Positions 12,050 through 24,400 are shown, counted from the stretch's first letter. The stretch is DNA of 64,000 nucleotides from Gossypium raimondii (GCF_025698545.1 NC_068576.1:1991501-2055500), one strand, 5' to 3'. The notes: generated by a model not told the origin, from the sequence alone. Numbers and translations are program-made.

Positions 12050-12622
12050 AACATGTTGAGACAAACCTTCTTCATGTAAAACATGTTTGATTTAGATCGA
12101 GAGAATCGTACGGTTTTATGAAATCATGTGTATATGGATCAAATCCGTAGTCAATCCTATTTCCGATAGGAGCAGTTGACAATTGAATCTAACTTTTTCC
12201 ATTATTTTCGTATCTGTAATAGTGCGAAAGGAAAGTCTGGCTCCAAGTTGTTCAAGAATAGTGGCGTTGTTAAGTTTCTCAATCCTTTGACTTAGGATTA
12301 GTCAGTTCTATATCTTGACGGGGGCAGGGAAGGGATATAACTTAGCGTTAGAGTGTCACCTTGATGTGGTGGAAGTCATCAGTTCAAGTCTGATTATCCA
12401 TAAACCTAATGTGAGTTTTTCTATTTTGCCTTGCCCCTCGCCGTGATCGAATAAGAATGGATAAGAGGCTCATGGGATTGATGTGAGGGGGTAAGGATGA
12501 CTATATTTCTGGGAGAGAACTCCAGGTGAATATGAAGCGCATAGATACAAGTTATGCCTTGGAGTGAAAGACAATTCTGAACCGGCTTTGTCTACGAACA
12601 AGAAAGCTATAAGTAATGCAAC
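12050..12622 (+). mobile_element. Nuclear insertion of plastid DNA (NUPT): spacer, trnV-GAC and rrn16 leader
   Basis: I recognise the plastid inverted-repeat segment that runs from the rps12-trnV spacer through trnV(GAC) into the 16S rRNA promoter and leader. The leader portion includes the stretches around GTGATCGAATAAGAATGG and GAAGCGCATAGATACAAG, up to GCAACTAT, where plastid similarity stops at about 12622. The match is long and collinear but carries scattered changes, many of them C-to-T or G-to-A, as expected for an old methylated nuclear copy. The left limit near 12050 is approximate. It does not include the 16S gene itself. Confidence 0.85.
12331..12402 (+). pseudogene. Decayed plastid-type tRNA-Val(GAC) gene
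   Basis: The 72-base cloverleaf of plastid trnV-GAC can be traced from AGGGATATAA to TATCCATA. Compared with the plastid gene as I know it, the anticodon-loop GAC reads GAT, the T-loop TTCGAGC reads TTCAAGT, the D-loop GCGGTA reads GCGTTA, and the acceptor pairing is broken by CCAT for CCCT. Several changes are at former CpG sites. It is part of the plastid insertion and is not expected to be a working tRNA. Confidence 0.82.
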
Positions 12623-13620
12623 TATCCTTTTATATCAATATATTTTGTAGGCAAACTTAAATTTCGTGTTGGACTAAAATATTTGTAGGCTAATTACGGG
12701 CCCGACCGATCAAAATATTTTTGCATCACCTACATCGGTGCTCCCAACCCCATCAAGTTTAAACCTACATCCCCTTTGTGCACAAGACAAAGTTCCAAGC
12801 TTAATCATTCAATCATCTTTTAAGAGGGTTCCCATATATAAACACATCTCATACTTGATATTTAACCAATGTGGGATCTAAGCTTTTCTTTTCCTCAACA
12901 AATATTCCTAAGTAGCTTACTTTGAGCATCAATTTCTCATTCATCATTCAACCATTTTGAGCATATGATATATCATTGTAAAGGTCACATGGAGTAGAAT
13001 AAGAAACTATAATTTTATGATTCAACTCTCCACCTTTATCTATTGAGAATATGCCTCAAAGTTCCCAAAAAAAATGTAATTTTTTCAACAGTTATTTTGG
13101 CCTTTCAGAATAGCCACCAATTTTTTTTAAAATGCTTCAAACTAAAAACATTATTCTAACCATAATTTCAACAATAGGATACTGCTATAGTAACAAAATT
13201 ATTTTTTTCTAGAAACATAAACATCATAAAAGAAGAAACTTAGGCTGATGTTGAGTTTGATTGATTTGAAAGGATTTAGGGTTCAATTTTTGTGGAGGGA
13301 AAGGATGAGGAAGAATATATATAGCAATCAAGTGGTGGCCAACTGTGGAATGAGGATTGTCTGTTGTTTTACATTCAAATTGCATGTGCAGGGAAAAACT
13401 AATTAGAAAATTGGAAAGAGAGATAGAGGAGATTACTCCTAAAGTTCAAGAATCCAAGTTGTTTCTAGACTCGAAGAAGTTTGATCGAATTTTCCTTGAA
13501 AATCAACTTGAAAGAAATTGCTTGGAATTGCTTTCTTGATCTGAAAAAAAACTGAAGATTGAATGTAAATAAGTCAAGAAAAACAAACCAAGTAATAAAA
13601 TAACCAAAAACTGAAATAAG
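12623..13620. other. Gene-free spacer
   Basis: AT-rich sequence with no recognisable gene. The small plus-strand frame at 13357-13539 (rich in Lys, Glu and Leu) has no upstream exon, splice context or domain that I can support. Confidence 0.4.
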
Positions 13621-13639
13621 TGATGAGTTATGGCAGTGG

Positions 13640-13945
13640 TTGATCCTGAGACTAAGTTTTGGGGGTTTAATAAAATTTTCAAAAATTTTAGAAGTTCAAT
13701 CAGTTTTTTTTAAAAAAAATGGGGGGTCTAATTGAAATTTTTAAATTTTTTGTGAGATTAATAAGAATTTTTAAAAATTTGAGACCTAATTAAAATTTCC
13801 AAAACTTTAAGAGAAAAAAATTAAAATTTCCAAAAATTTTGGGGCCTAATTAAAATTTTAAAAAAATTCAAGGGAAAAATCAAAATTTCCCAAAATTTTG
13901 GAGGGACTAAGGTCCCTTAGGCCACCATAAGGATCTGCCTCTAAG
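13640..13945. repeat. Degenerate tandem repeat, roughly 30-40-bp unit, GGGGCCTAATTAAAATTT type
   Basis: Six or more diverged units follow each other, each with a G-rich head (GGGGTCTAATTGAAA, GGGGCCTAATTAAAA) and an AT tail with TTTCCAAAAATTTT. The array ends in GGGACTAAGGTCCCTTAGGCC and GGATCTGCCTC. Plant transposons that end in a TGGATCCGCC-like terminus often carry such arrays, so this may be a transposon end. No transposase is present. Confidence 0.55.
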
Positions 13946-14769
13946 TTAGGGAAAGATGAAACTGATTGAGATGGATAAATGGATAAGATGTCCAATGGGG
14001 CCATTCGAGATAAAATTATCCTAACAAACTCAATTATTGGCTCTAATTATTGACAAATTGAAGTTTTAAGAACTTTCTCCAAAATCTTGAATAAAATTAA
14101 GTAAAATTTTTTTTTGAAAATAAACAAGAATTGAATATTTCAAAAGAATAACTCCATCGAGTACTTGTCTTAATTTCAAAGAAAGATTTAATTTATAATG
14201 AATGAATGCCTTTATATAGACTACATAAATTGGCAAAACAAGACGTAGTTTTAGTTGAACTAAAATTTCTTGTCAAGTAGAAAACATAAAAACTTCTAAA
14301 CAACTTAAAAGACTTAAAATCTCTTAAAATTCAAATAAATAAATACTTAAAACATAAAACTTAATAAATACAATATTGATATTATATATAATCAAAATTA
14401 AACATTAAAAGTAAGCCCAATATGGATTAAACACGAATCTAAAGTCCAATAATTGAGTTTTAAAATAGTCAATTTAAAGCATTTGATTATTTTAGAAGAA
14501 AACTTTGTTAATTACCAATTTATTTATTACTCAAAATTTTAATTATAATTAGCAATGGAAAAGTGATATTTACTATGTTTTTAATAAAAATCGGAGTTCA
14601 TGCCTAACTAATTAATATTCATAAGTTGATATCCTAAATCAAATTAAATGTAGTGCAAGCTATATAAAAAAAAATCCCAAATCCTATGTCCCATGCCACA
14701 GTTCAAAACAAAATTATATAGTCTCTAAATAATAAAAATATCAATTAATGGATCTAAAACATTTTAATA

Positions 14770-16060
14770 AATAAAACCGAGCCAAGACCCTCTGGATGCC
14801 TTGTTCATGTCCTAATCTGGTGGGTTATCTGTAGAGATGGAAATAAAAAGGGGTGAGCTATGAAGCTCAGTACGAGTCCTATCACAAGTGAACTAGTGCA
14901 GAACAATAACTAAGCATACAATTTAACAGTTATCATCACATTAACATTCATATAGGATAATAGTATTTAAACAATTCACTCAGCATGCTTTAAGAATGTC
15001 AATACAAATGCGATTTCAATTTAACGGGAATAATCCTACCCATACTCCACTACACTCCTCAGTAAGAGTTCCCTAGAACTCTTCCAGCCGTAACACTCCA
15101 GTTTGTGGCTGAGCCACCAAGGTTGCAGGTTAATATACTGCTAGTAGTTGTGATTACACAACGAGTTTGCAGATAAAAGATGCTAGATGAATTATGGATA
15201 CCACCAGTGTTTGCAAGTTAATACGCTGCCAGTACTTGTGAATACACAACTTAGTTGCAGATTAAAGCTACTGGTATAAATTGTGGATAAACCACCAGTG
15301 TTTGCAAATTATTAAACTGTCAGTACTTCCACCATACAATCGTCCCACCCCATGCAATACAGTATGTCATGCTTGCAATAGTATAATGTAAAACAATAAA
15401 CATGCTCATCATGTTTCTAGTTCATAAGCATGCTCATCATGTTTCTAGTTCATCAGTAGCATTAGTCATGTTTATCATGTATTCAGTTTAGCAATAGCAA
15501 TAAGCGTGTTGATCATGTAATCGGTGTATAGTAGTACAAGTAACAATAACAATTCATCAGTTATTTAGTCACAGTAGGCATGTAATAGTCCTAAATCATG
15601 CATATACAATAGTAATTTAGCCAATTAAATCATAGATTCCAACATTATTCATAATACCAGGGACTCAATTAAATGAAATAAATCACTAAAACAAATTGGG
15701 GATCATGCAAAGTCTAAATTGAACAGTTTACGAAAATTCTGGGCAAAATTTTAAAACAGGGGCATACGCCCGTGTGGTTAGGCCGTGTGCAATACCTTAA
15801 GTCGTGTGGAGGGGTTACACGGTCGTGTAGCTAGGCTATGGCCGTGTGGGACATGCAAAATTAGGCTTTAAGGGAGACACGACCGTGTGGGAGGTTGTCT
15901 GGAGGGTCATAGGCCATGTAATAATCGAATATCCTAGGGTTTCAAGAGAAACATGGTCGTGTAAGGGAGTCATGTGGTCCATACTGTGGCCCTATTTTGA
16001 GGCACGATTTGTCCCAATTAGCTCTAAAAAGAACACTTAAAAGGAAAAAAAAAACTTAAA
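14770..16060 (-). mobile_element. LTR-like fragment with ACACGG/CCGTGT motifs
   Basis: The block has a G+C-richer tail (15760-15990) holding repeated CGTGTGG / ACACGGTCGTGT words, the same kind of motif that appears in the LTR at the right edge of the window. It also holds a minisatellite (15105-15340) and the duplicated phrase GCTCATCATGTTTCTAGTTCAT (15404-15455). No LTR terminus with a target-site duplication could be set, so the limits are approximate. The frame at 15846-16040 is a by-product of the motif-rich tail. Confidence 0.45.
15105..15340. repeat. Minisatellite of about 90-bp units, nearly three copies
   Basis: Units begin CCACCAAGGTTGCAGGTTAA (about 15115), CCACCAGTGTTTGCAAGTTAA (about 15202) and CCACCAGTGTTTGCAAATTA (about 15292). 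Each is followed by a CTGCYAGTASTTGTG phrase and an ACACAAC/GTTGCAGA segment. The third copy is truncated. Confidence 0.7.
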
Positions 16061-16522
16061 ACGAAAAAATATGAAGACCAATTAACTAAAATTTTTGTTT
16101 GAAATGATGATTTAACGTGCCATGTCAGCTTAACATTACACCGTTAACAATAATTAACGGCTCAGTGACTAAAATGTAATTTAAAAAAATAAAAGTGACT
16201 GTTTTGATAGTTTACCCTTATTTAAATGATATTGGGATATTTTTAGAAAAAAAATGGAATAGTACCTTAAAAAAGAAAACAGCTACAGAACCGAGCCTTC
16301 ATAACAGACATTTTTCCGTATCACTACACTGTTTCCTAATCACGTTCTCACACTGCTACGCTATATCCACCCAAAACCAAGCCAAATCCCACCTTAAATT
16401 CCTTTGAAACGTTCAATCCTCAATCTTCAGGTTCTGATATGATCCCATGATTCCATTTCCCATTACCAGTTCTTTTCACCTCTTTACTCTTCCAACACAT
16501 TAAAGCAACCTCTTATACTAAT
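16061..16522. other. Upstream region of the plastid FBPase gene
   Basis: AT-rich DNA passing into a C/T-rich leader (16290-16520) typical of a plant 5' UTR. No separate gene is seen. Confidence 0.4.
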
Positions 16523-18339
16523 ATGCGACAATTATTGTCTCCCACCATCTCCTACCCATCTCCACTTCTCCATCTAACTTCCCATCCTTTCCCTCCAAAA
16601 CCCCACTTCTGTCCTACCCACAGGTTGAGCTTTTACCCCCCACCAAAAATGGCTTCTTTTTCTGGGTTTTTGGCTAAGTCTCAGATGGGCATGACTGCTG
16701 CTGCTGCTGCTGGTGATGGTGCAAATGGGTTCTCTTCACTGATGGACTATGTTGGGAAAGGAGGACTAGATGTAGGAGATGATTTACTTGTTTTGCTTTA
16801 TCATATACAGTTTGCTTGCAAGAGAATTGCTGCTCTTGTGGCTTCTCCCTTCAATTCTGCTCTCGGGAAACATTCAGCTCTCACTGGTGCCACATCCGGG
16901 GCCGCTGCTTCTGATAGGGATAAGCCAAAGCCGCTTGATATTGTGGCAGTATGTTTAACTATGCTAATTTCGTCATTGAATTTCATGAAAATATTGCTCT
17001 TTTTTCCCTTTAAGTAGTATTTTCATGGTGCACTGGTATATTGTTGGGCATATAACTCTTAAATAGTTTGGCTGCGATTATAATTGACATGAATTCTTAA
17101 TAGTATGAATGATTGCATCATTGCAAATTATTAGAGCAAGAAAAGAGGTTGAGTTGATACAGAAACAGATTGATTTTAAAGATGCAAATCAGTCGAACTT
17201 TAGGTTTTCAATGCCCCTTTCAATTTTTTTTTAAACTAGAGTAAAAGGAATTGAGTAGGGAAAAAAGAATTAAAGTTTTCTGATATGCTAAAATTTTGGT
17301 TTTTTTTCCTGCAGAATGAAATCATATTGTCATCTCTTAGAAATTCAGGAAAAGTTTCAGTGATGGCTTCAGAAGAAGATGATGCTCCAATTTGGATCAA
17401 TGATGATGGTCCCTTTGTGGTTGTATTGGATCCCCTTGATGGTTCTCGAAATATAGATGCTTCTATTCCCACTGGAACAATCTTTGGGGTATATAACCGG
17501 CTCACAGAGCTAGATAATCAACCGACGGAAGAGAAGGCATTGCTGAATTCGCTACAGAGCGGAAGAAAGCTTGTAGCTGCTGGCTATGTCCTCTATTCAT
17601 CTGCCACAATCCTATGTGCTAGCTTTGGCTCAGGAACACATGCATTTACCTTAGATCATTCAACGGGAGACTTTATTCTCACACATCCAAGCATTAGAAT
17701 TCCGCCTCGAGGTAAACGTACTGGAATTTTGAGGGTTAAAATGTTATGCTCATGGAATTCATTGAGATATCTGATATTTGCTTCACAAATTCAATGGTAT
17801 CCTATTTGGATTTTCTTACTGATGGTCTTCATTAACAGTTTGATTAAATGGGAACTCTTAATCATATGAAAGTATGAAATTAATATTGTTTTTTTTATCC
17901 CATTAATAATTCAAGCTCGGCCTACTTGATGATTCCAGGTCAAATATATTCTGTCAATGATGCAAGGTATTTCGATTGGCCTGAAGGTCTAAGGCAATAC
18001 ATTGATACAGTAAGACAAGGCAAAGGCAAATTCCCTAAGAAATATTCGGCTCGGTATATATGTTCGTTGGTTGCTGATTTCCATAGGACCGTGTTGTACG
18101 GTGGAATAGCAATGAATCCAAGGGACCATCTGCGGCTGGTTTACGAGGCAAACCCTCTAAGTTATCTTGCAGAGCAAGCTGGAGGCAAAGGTTCGGATGG
18201 TAAAAGTAGGATACTTTCGATCCAACCGGTGAAACTGCATCAAAGATTGCCTCTGTTTTTGGGTAGTTTGGAAGATATAGATGAGTTGGAAAGTTATGGA
18301 GATGTTCAACAGAAAGTAAACCCTGGGTATGAAGTTTAA
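16523..18339 (+). CDS. CFBP2: Chloroplast fructose-1,6-bisphosphatase, redox-insensitive type (cpFBP2-like)
   Basis: Three exons: 16523-16948, 17315-17711 and 17939-18339, giving 407 residues. It hydrolyses fructose 1,6-bisphosphate to fructose 6-phosphate. The first 43 or so residues are rich in Ser, Pro and His and low in acidic residues, as expected of a plastid transit peptide before MASFSGF. The metal and phosphate motifs are present: SEEDDAPIW, then LDPLDGSRNIDAS, GRKLVAAGYVLY, and the FBPase signature LRLVYEANP near the C-terminus. Between IFGVYNR and the GRKLVAAGY motif the loop is short and has no cysteine. The light-regulated isoform (cpFBP1) carries a longer insert here with the redox disulfide, so this is the non-thioredoxin-regulated isoform. 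No disabling change is seen. Starting at the second Met (16649) would remove the transit peptide, so the first ATG is preferred. Confidence 0.92.
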
Positions 18340-18589
18340 TCACTTTCGTTGTTTTAAACAGATTCATTGCTCTGTTTCTCTAAAGTTCACTCTTGTTTCA
18401 CGTTGTTAATACTTTTAGCCTGAAGATCACATCACAAAATAAAATCTTCAAATGATGTAAGTTCTCTAAAACTATCTCCAAAGGCTGCTTAATCTCCAGC
18501 CTTTTCACTCATCTTGTCTCCTATAGGAATCATGGTTCAGTGACAGCAAAATGTGCTGTTATTACAATGTCAACAGTCATGGTTAATTG

Positions 18590-19260
18590 TGAAAGGCAAT
18601 AGGCTCTATGATTTGAGACAAATTTGACAAGCTTTTAACCCACAACGTCCACAACCTGATGTCCTGCACTATCGCACGTAAACCGAATCTCGATAACATA
18701 AATGCCAAAGGTTGCATGTCCTCATCTAGATACGGATCGGGTTTGTTGTTTTGATGCGTATTACCATGAATTGCCATTCTATGACCTACTCCTCAATTAA
18801 TGTCGAATATAGGGTATTGAATGTTGCCAGAAATCAATGGAGGGGCAAATTGATACAGATTATCCGAAGGTAAATTAAACTGAAGATCGTCCCTCTAGAG
18901 ATGCTGATGATATATCCGTGTAAAGCTTGCAAAATCTCGACACTAGTGGGAAAATATTCACAGGCAGTTTGGGTGAACTTGGAACTTTAGCTACCACATT
19001 TCCCTGCTCAGCATGATCCAACTCCACGTACAACTCTGCTGCCATATTTTTAGATTTGCAATTAACTGGTAATTTGTCTGGACATCTTTCATCATCAATA
19101 AGCTTAAGCCGGTTATACATGACGGATTTGATGATACTGAAAATCTATAAAAGATTGTGGATAATATCTTTCCGTACTGAGCTGCGATTTTAGTGCTAAT
19201 TTTTAATTTCAACTCATCAAGTTTGAAATATTTTTCAAACTTCATACTAATTTGACGTCA
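18590..19260 (-). pseudogene. Relic of a MULE-like transposase N-terminal region
   Basis: Read on the minus strand, broken frames carry phrases such as LKLKISTKIAAQYGKILSTIFYR (19245 down), then LIDDERCPDK, and AELYVELDHAEQG. These resemble the PB1-like N-terminal module of plant MuDR transposases, as I remember it (an IFYR-type strand, a D-D-E segment, an ELFVEL-type strand). Frames at 18583-18777, 18875-19120 and 18991-19245 would be pieces of one gene broken by frameshifts. No transposase core, zinc knuckle or inverted ends were found. Recognition is moderate at best. Confidence 0.38.
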
Positions 19261-19389
19261 GATTCGAACACAATGACATTTTCAGTGTAACAAATTTATT
19301 AGTTCGGTAATTATAAAAAATGAAATCAATATTAAATTTAACTGAACTTAAATAGTAGAAGTTTAGACAGAGGAAAAGTGGAAAACTGA

Positions 19390-21224
19390 CCGCAAGACCT
19401 AGGGAATGGGGCGGCAGCAATTGCTATTGCTAGGGCCACCAAGAAAGTCAGGTTTCGAGATGAAGAGAGCTCTTCTATCGCCGATGGGCTAGCGTCGACA
19501 GCGGGGGACTAATGCTCCGTTGGGGAGTAGTGGATGAATGAGACTACCAAATGAGAGGGTAATTGAAGATGAAGATATCGCACTCAAGGATAGGGATGTG
19601 GTTACTGAGACTATGAATGGGTGTCGTCGATCAAATTCTCGTCGCGGGTTCATCAGTTAATAGAGGAGAGTATGAGTAGGTCGATTATTATTAAACTACT
19701 AGGTCGACGAATTGGTTATAGTGCATTTCACAATAAATTTTATGCCCTATGGAAGCCATCTCGACACTTTAGGTTGATGGATTTCGATAATGAATACTTC
19801 TTGGTGCGATTTCAAGCGAATGAGGATTAGCTGGCTAGAGGGCCGTGGGTTATCTTTAGGAAATATTTAATGGTGCAACCATGGCGGATGGGGTTTGATC
19901 CGTAGCTCTTTTGACAGAGGTGATGGCTTGGATTCTGTTTTCAGGGCTATTAGGTAATTTATATAAGGGGAGCCTATTAAAAGTGATTGGCGAACTAGTT
20001 GGGTGAATTATAAAGATTGATGATAACACAAAGATTGAAAGCAGAGAACAGTTTGCCTGGATGGCGATATGTATTGATCTAAAATTCATATTGAGGATCA
20101 ATTGCATTGAGTTGAGTACGAGTCATTGTTGAATATATGTTATTGTTGCAAATGCTATGGCCACATGAAGGAGGTATGTCCTAAGAACAAAGACTGGGTG
20201 GTTCTAGATGAGGTGGTGGAGATAGCGAAGGAGAAACCGATTAATGTTGCTAAGAAAATTGAGGATGAGGACTTCGAGTCGACCACAATAGACAAGTAAG
20301 CAACGTGGTACGTCAGGCATTAAAGATTGGGGTGGTGTGAGGATCGGATTAAAGTCCAGTGTTCTTTTGGATATGGAGGTGGATGATGAATGTGCGCATC
20401 TGGCGCAATTTGTGCAGGGATTGGGAGATGATAGACCGGTGGGGATATCACCGTAAAGCATGGGCAGCAAAGGTGTAACTGAATGCTGATTTTTAGCTAA
20501 GGAAAAAGGTAAGCGAGCAGTGGCTTCTGAGCCTAGACATAATAGTGAGGGGAGTAATGCCCATGCGAGCTTCGTACTACCTCTATCTTTGGGAGCCGAA
20601 ATGACAAATGTATTACGACTTGCTCCTTGGTATCCAATGGCCAGATGGATGGGGAGTCAATTTGGTTCTCTACTAAAAGGGTTACTTCCATCTTGAATCC
20701 TCAATGTCATACGATTATTGTGGTTGACGAGAATTTAGACCAGAATGTTCAGCGGGAGGAAGGATCTATGGAAGATAAAATAGGGGAGGAGGATGTGACA
20801 TTGGTTGAATGTTCTGAGAATGATGTTAACATAATCAAATGGCGAGATGACCGGAAAGAGATCCCTTGTTGTGGGGTGTGCATGCGAGGAGGTGTTGCTT
20901 TAGTTATTGTACGTTCGACTATGGAAGGTATTGTTGAGCGATTGGAGACTACTGGGGAATGTGATAGTGCCGATGGTAATTTTACCTGGGACGGTGTTTA
21001 ACAGCTGGGATCAGGGCCGTCAGAGAGATAGTAAGAATTATCAAGTTGTTGCTTATCTCTTTTCTCAATGTGCTTGTTATGGAGTTTAATATTCTTAGTT
21101 GGAATTGTAAAGGGGCTAGACATCCCCAATTTAACCGTATGCTACAAGAGTATCTGAAGATTCACAATCCAGCGGTAGTAGTGTTGCTTGAAACTAGGGT
21201 TAGTGGTTTGAGAGCGAACAAGGT
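19390..21224 (+). mobile_element. LINE (non-LTR retrotransposon), 5' part: ORF1 and start of ORF2
   Basis: ORF1 begins with a leader like KKVRFRDEE (about 19445). It then has a DUF4283-like gag domain (19621-19860: IIIKLLGRRIGYSAF, RHFRLMDFDNEYFLVRF, ARGPWVIF), broken by a TAG at 19828-19830, and a CCHC zinc knuckle with spacing C-x2-C-x4-H-x4-C (20138-20179). ORF2 starts at 21076 with NILSWNCKGARHPQF, the first strand of the AP-endonuclease (EEP) domain. It is cut at 21224 by the copia element and resumes at 31640. The 5' limit is approximate, and several frames are broken, so it is not active. Confidence 0.85.
21220..21224. repeat. Target-site duplication of the copia element, left copy (AAGGT)
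   Basis: AAGGT precedes the 5' LTR and is repeated exactly at 31635-31639 after the 3' LTR. Removing the element plus one copy rejoins the LINE endonuclease frame. Confidence 0.92.
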
Positions 21225-21386
21225 TGTTATGAGTATCAATGACTGTTAGTTTAGCAGTTGACAGTTAGTATAGTTAGTTAAACGGTTAAGAAACAGTTAT
21301 GAACTTTCTCTATTAAATGGGCATGTATCCTCTCTCCAAATCAATCAAGAAAGAAGTTTACTTCACGTTACTTTTATACTTCAACA
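21225..21386 (+). repeat. 5' LTR of the copia element
   Basis: Starts TGTTATGAGTATC and ends ATACTTCAACA. It is unusually short for a plant LTR. It differs from the 3' copy by about eight substitutions and has no length difference. Confidence 0.94.
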
Positions 21387-21401
21387 TGGTATCATGAGCA
21401 A
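21387..21401 (+). promoter_or_regulatory. Primer-binding site (initiator tRNA-Met) of the copia element
   Basis: TGGTATCATGAGC directly abuts the 5' LTR and differs slightly from the common plant copia site TGGTATCAGAGC. Confidence 0.85.
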
Positions 21402-24400
21402 CAGGTTCATAATTTTTTTTCTCTTCTTCATGGCTTCTGATCCTGTACTTGGGGATGATACTCCTTGTCACTCTTCTATTTTTTGGGTAGATCCTTCGCG
21501 AGGTTCTGGAAGTGCTGTGTCACACACAATCCATTCCTTTTCTAAGCATGACACTATCAAGCTCACCGAGAGTAATTTTCTTTTCTGGAAACATCAAATC
21601 TTGCTCATTCTTGAGGCTATGATCTTGAAGGTTTTGTATAATGTACTGTTTCGGTTCCTTCCCTCATTGTTCCTGGTGTTGATGGTTATTTGGTTGATAA
21701 CCCGTTGTTTCTTGCTCACAAGAAACAAGACAAATTTCTTGCGTCTTGGCTATTGTCTATAGTGTCAGATGAGATTCTAGTTCATCTCACGTCCGCAAAG
21801 AGTAGTTTTGACATTTGGTCCGCTATTGAAAAGCGATTTGGTGTGAAGTCTAGCATTAAGATTTCAAGAATGTGACATGATCTGTATTCCTTCAAGAAAG
21901 CCAGTCTTTCAATTAAAGAATATTTTTCAAAGGTAAAACGGCTGAGTGATAGCCTCATTGTTGCTGGAAGTGTTGTATTTGAGCAAGAACAGATCAACAT
22001 TATCTTAGCTGGACTCTTGTCAGAATTTGAGTCTGTTCGTGTGATTGCTTCAGCTACACCGATGTCTCTAGATCTATTGACTGAGTTACTTCTTGACTGT
22101 GAAGCTCGACAGTTGGATATGTTGACTGAAGTTCCTATGCAAGCAAATGTAACCTCTTATTCCAAGAATTCTCATTCTTCCAAATCTACTGATGGTTCAA
22201 ATAGTTATGGTTCAAGTTTTAGACAATGTCCTAGGGAACATGGTAGAGGCTGGTTTCGTGGTCGGAGTCGCAGCAATAGCAGGGGGTGGACACGTTCCAA
22301 ACCACAGTGTCAGTTGTGTGGTAAGGTTGGGCATGTTGTTCAAACTTGCTATCATCGGTTTAATGAAAACTTCTCTGGTGTGGACACTAATGTCTCAAAA
22401 ACTGTTAACTATCATTCTTATGAACAAAGTTCTTCTTCCTGTTGTAACTTTCATTCTCAAGCTCCTGCACAGGCCTCTCGATCTCCTACTACAGGTTCTT
22501 CTTTTTAGGCTTGGTATCCGGATTCTGGTGCCATGAACCATGTCACTCCAGACGTGGACAATCTCTCGTCCCCTTCGCCTTACACATGTATGGATAGGGT
22601 CTTTATAGGAAATGGTGAACGAGTCTCGATAGCTTATGTAGGCTCCTCATCGATGGTCTCTAGATCTAGATTGTTTCATCTTAGAAATGTACTTCATGTA
22701 CCTACTGTTTGCGAAAATTTATTGTCTGTGGGTCAATTTGCTAAGGACAATTTGGTGTATTTCAAATTTCACCCCTATCTGTGCTTTGTGAAGGACATTC
22801 AGACAAGGAAGGTGCTCTTGGTGGGCCACATGCATAAAGGCCTCTATAGGTTTGACGTGTCTATAGCTGATTCTTTCAAGTCACCTGCTGCACCAAGGGT
22901 CAATTCTGTGAGTATGTGTAATACTTCGCGTATCTCAGTGCCTTTGTTGTGGCATCAACGGCTCGGGCATCCATGCAACGGTGTTCTCTCTAAAGTTTTA
23001 CGAAGTTGTAATATTTCCTTCAAAAATAATTGTCTGCCGAGTGTTTGTTCTGCTTGCCAATTAGGCAAATCTCATAAACTTTCGTTTAGCACGTTTACAA
23101 CAGTGTATTTTGTCCCATTTGAGCTTGTTGTGTCTGACGTTTGGGGACCAACTCATGAGAAATCAAATGGATTTTCTTACTATGTGTCCTTTGTAGATAT
23201 GTACAGCCGATATACGTAGTTGTATTTTATCAAGGCTAAGTCTGAGGTATTGAACTGTTTTCTTCATTTTCAACGAATGGTTCAAGTTCAGTTTGGGTTC
23301 TCCATAAGTATGGTTCAAACAGATTGGGGGTGAATATCAGTCCCTATCTGCTGAGTTGTTCAAATGTGGCATTCAATATAGACTTACGTGTCATCATACC
23401 TCGGAGCAAAATGGTGTGGTTGAGAGGAGACATCGACAAGTGGTTGACATGGGGTTGACACTTCTAGCACATGCACCTCTTCCTTTGAAATTTTGGTCCT
23501 CTACTTTTTCCTATGCTGTACATATAGTCAATAAGTTACCCTCGTCTGCTTTTTAAGGTGCCAATCCTTATGAAATGTTTCATAAAAGTCCGCCTGACTA
23601 CTCCTGCTTGAGCATTTTTGGTTGTGCCTGCTTCCTTTATTTGCAACCATACAATAAACACAAGCTACAATTTAGGTCTAAGTGCTGTGTGTTTCTTGGC
23701 ATTGAGGCTAATCATAAAGGGTATAGATGTCTTGATGACATTGGTCGTATATTTGTGTCTCGACATGTGGTTTTTGATGAGACTCATTTTTTATTTCAGC
23801 AACGCCCTCTTTTCAAGACTTTGGTTAATTGTCATCAGCAACCTTGTCAACAACCATACATTCCTCTTGTTGCACCTACAGTTCCCTCGAATACTATGGT
23901 GACTAGTTCTGACAACTTGAACCTTGTGCCTGATTTTACACCAAGTCACCCTATTCCAAATATATCAGCTCAGCCATCTGACTCTTGTGATGAACAATGT
24001 GAGTCTTGCCTATAGTTCAATCTGATTCTCCAGTCCGGGCTACTGAGAATGTTCATCCTATACAAACCCGATCTAAGTCTGGCATCTACAGGCCTAAGGT
24101 GCTTACTTCAGTTGTGACAACTAGGGAGCCAATCTCTATAGAAGAAGCCTTTCAGAGTTCTGAGTAGACAACAGCTGCACAAGCTGAGTATCGGGCTTTG
24201 ATTTCAAATAACACCTGGGACCTTGTACCATTACCTGAAGGTAGAAAGACGGTCGGATACAAATGGATATTCAAGGTTAAAAGGAATGCTGATGGCTCGG
24301 TTGCACGGTACAAGGGCCGTTTAGTAGTTAAGGGATATCTTCAAGAAGCTGACATTGACTTCCACGAGACGTTTAACCCTGTTGTGAAAGCTACTAAAAT

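Noticed and set aside
12331-12402. Functional tRNA gene with GAT anticodon
   Set aside because: It lies in collinear plastid-derived DNA, and the acceptor stem, D-loop and T-loop have all lost conserved bases.
13357-13539. Small Lys/Glu-rich protein, coiled-coil-like
   Set aside because: Sixty residues in AT-rich DNA with no splice context or known family; likely chance.
16801-18367. Minus-strand frames across the plastid FBPase gene
   Set aside because: They are antisense shadows of well-supported plus-strand exons.
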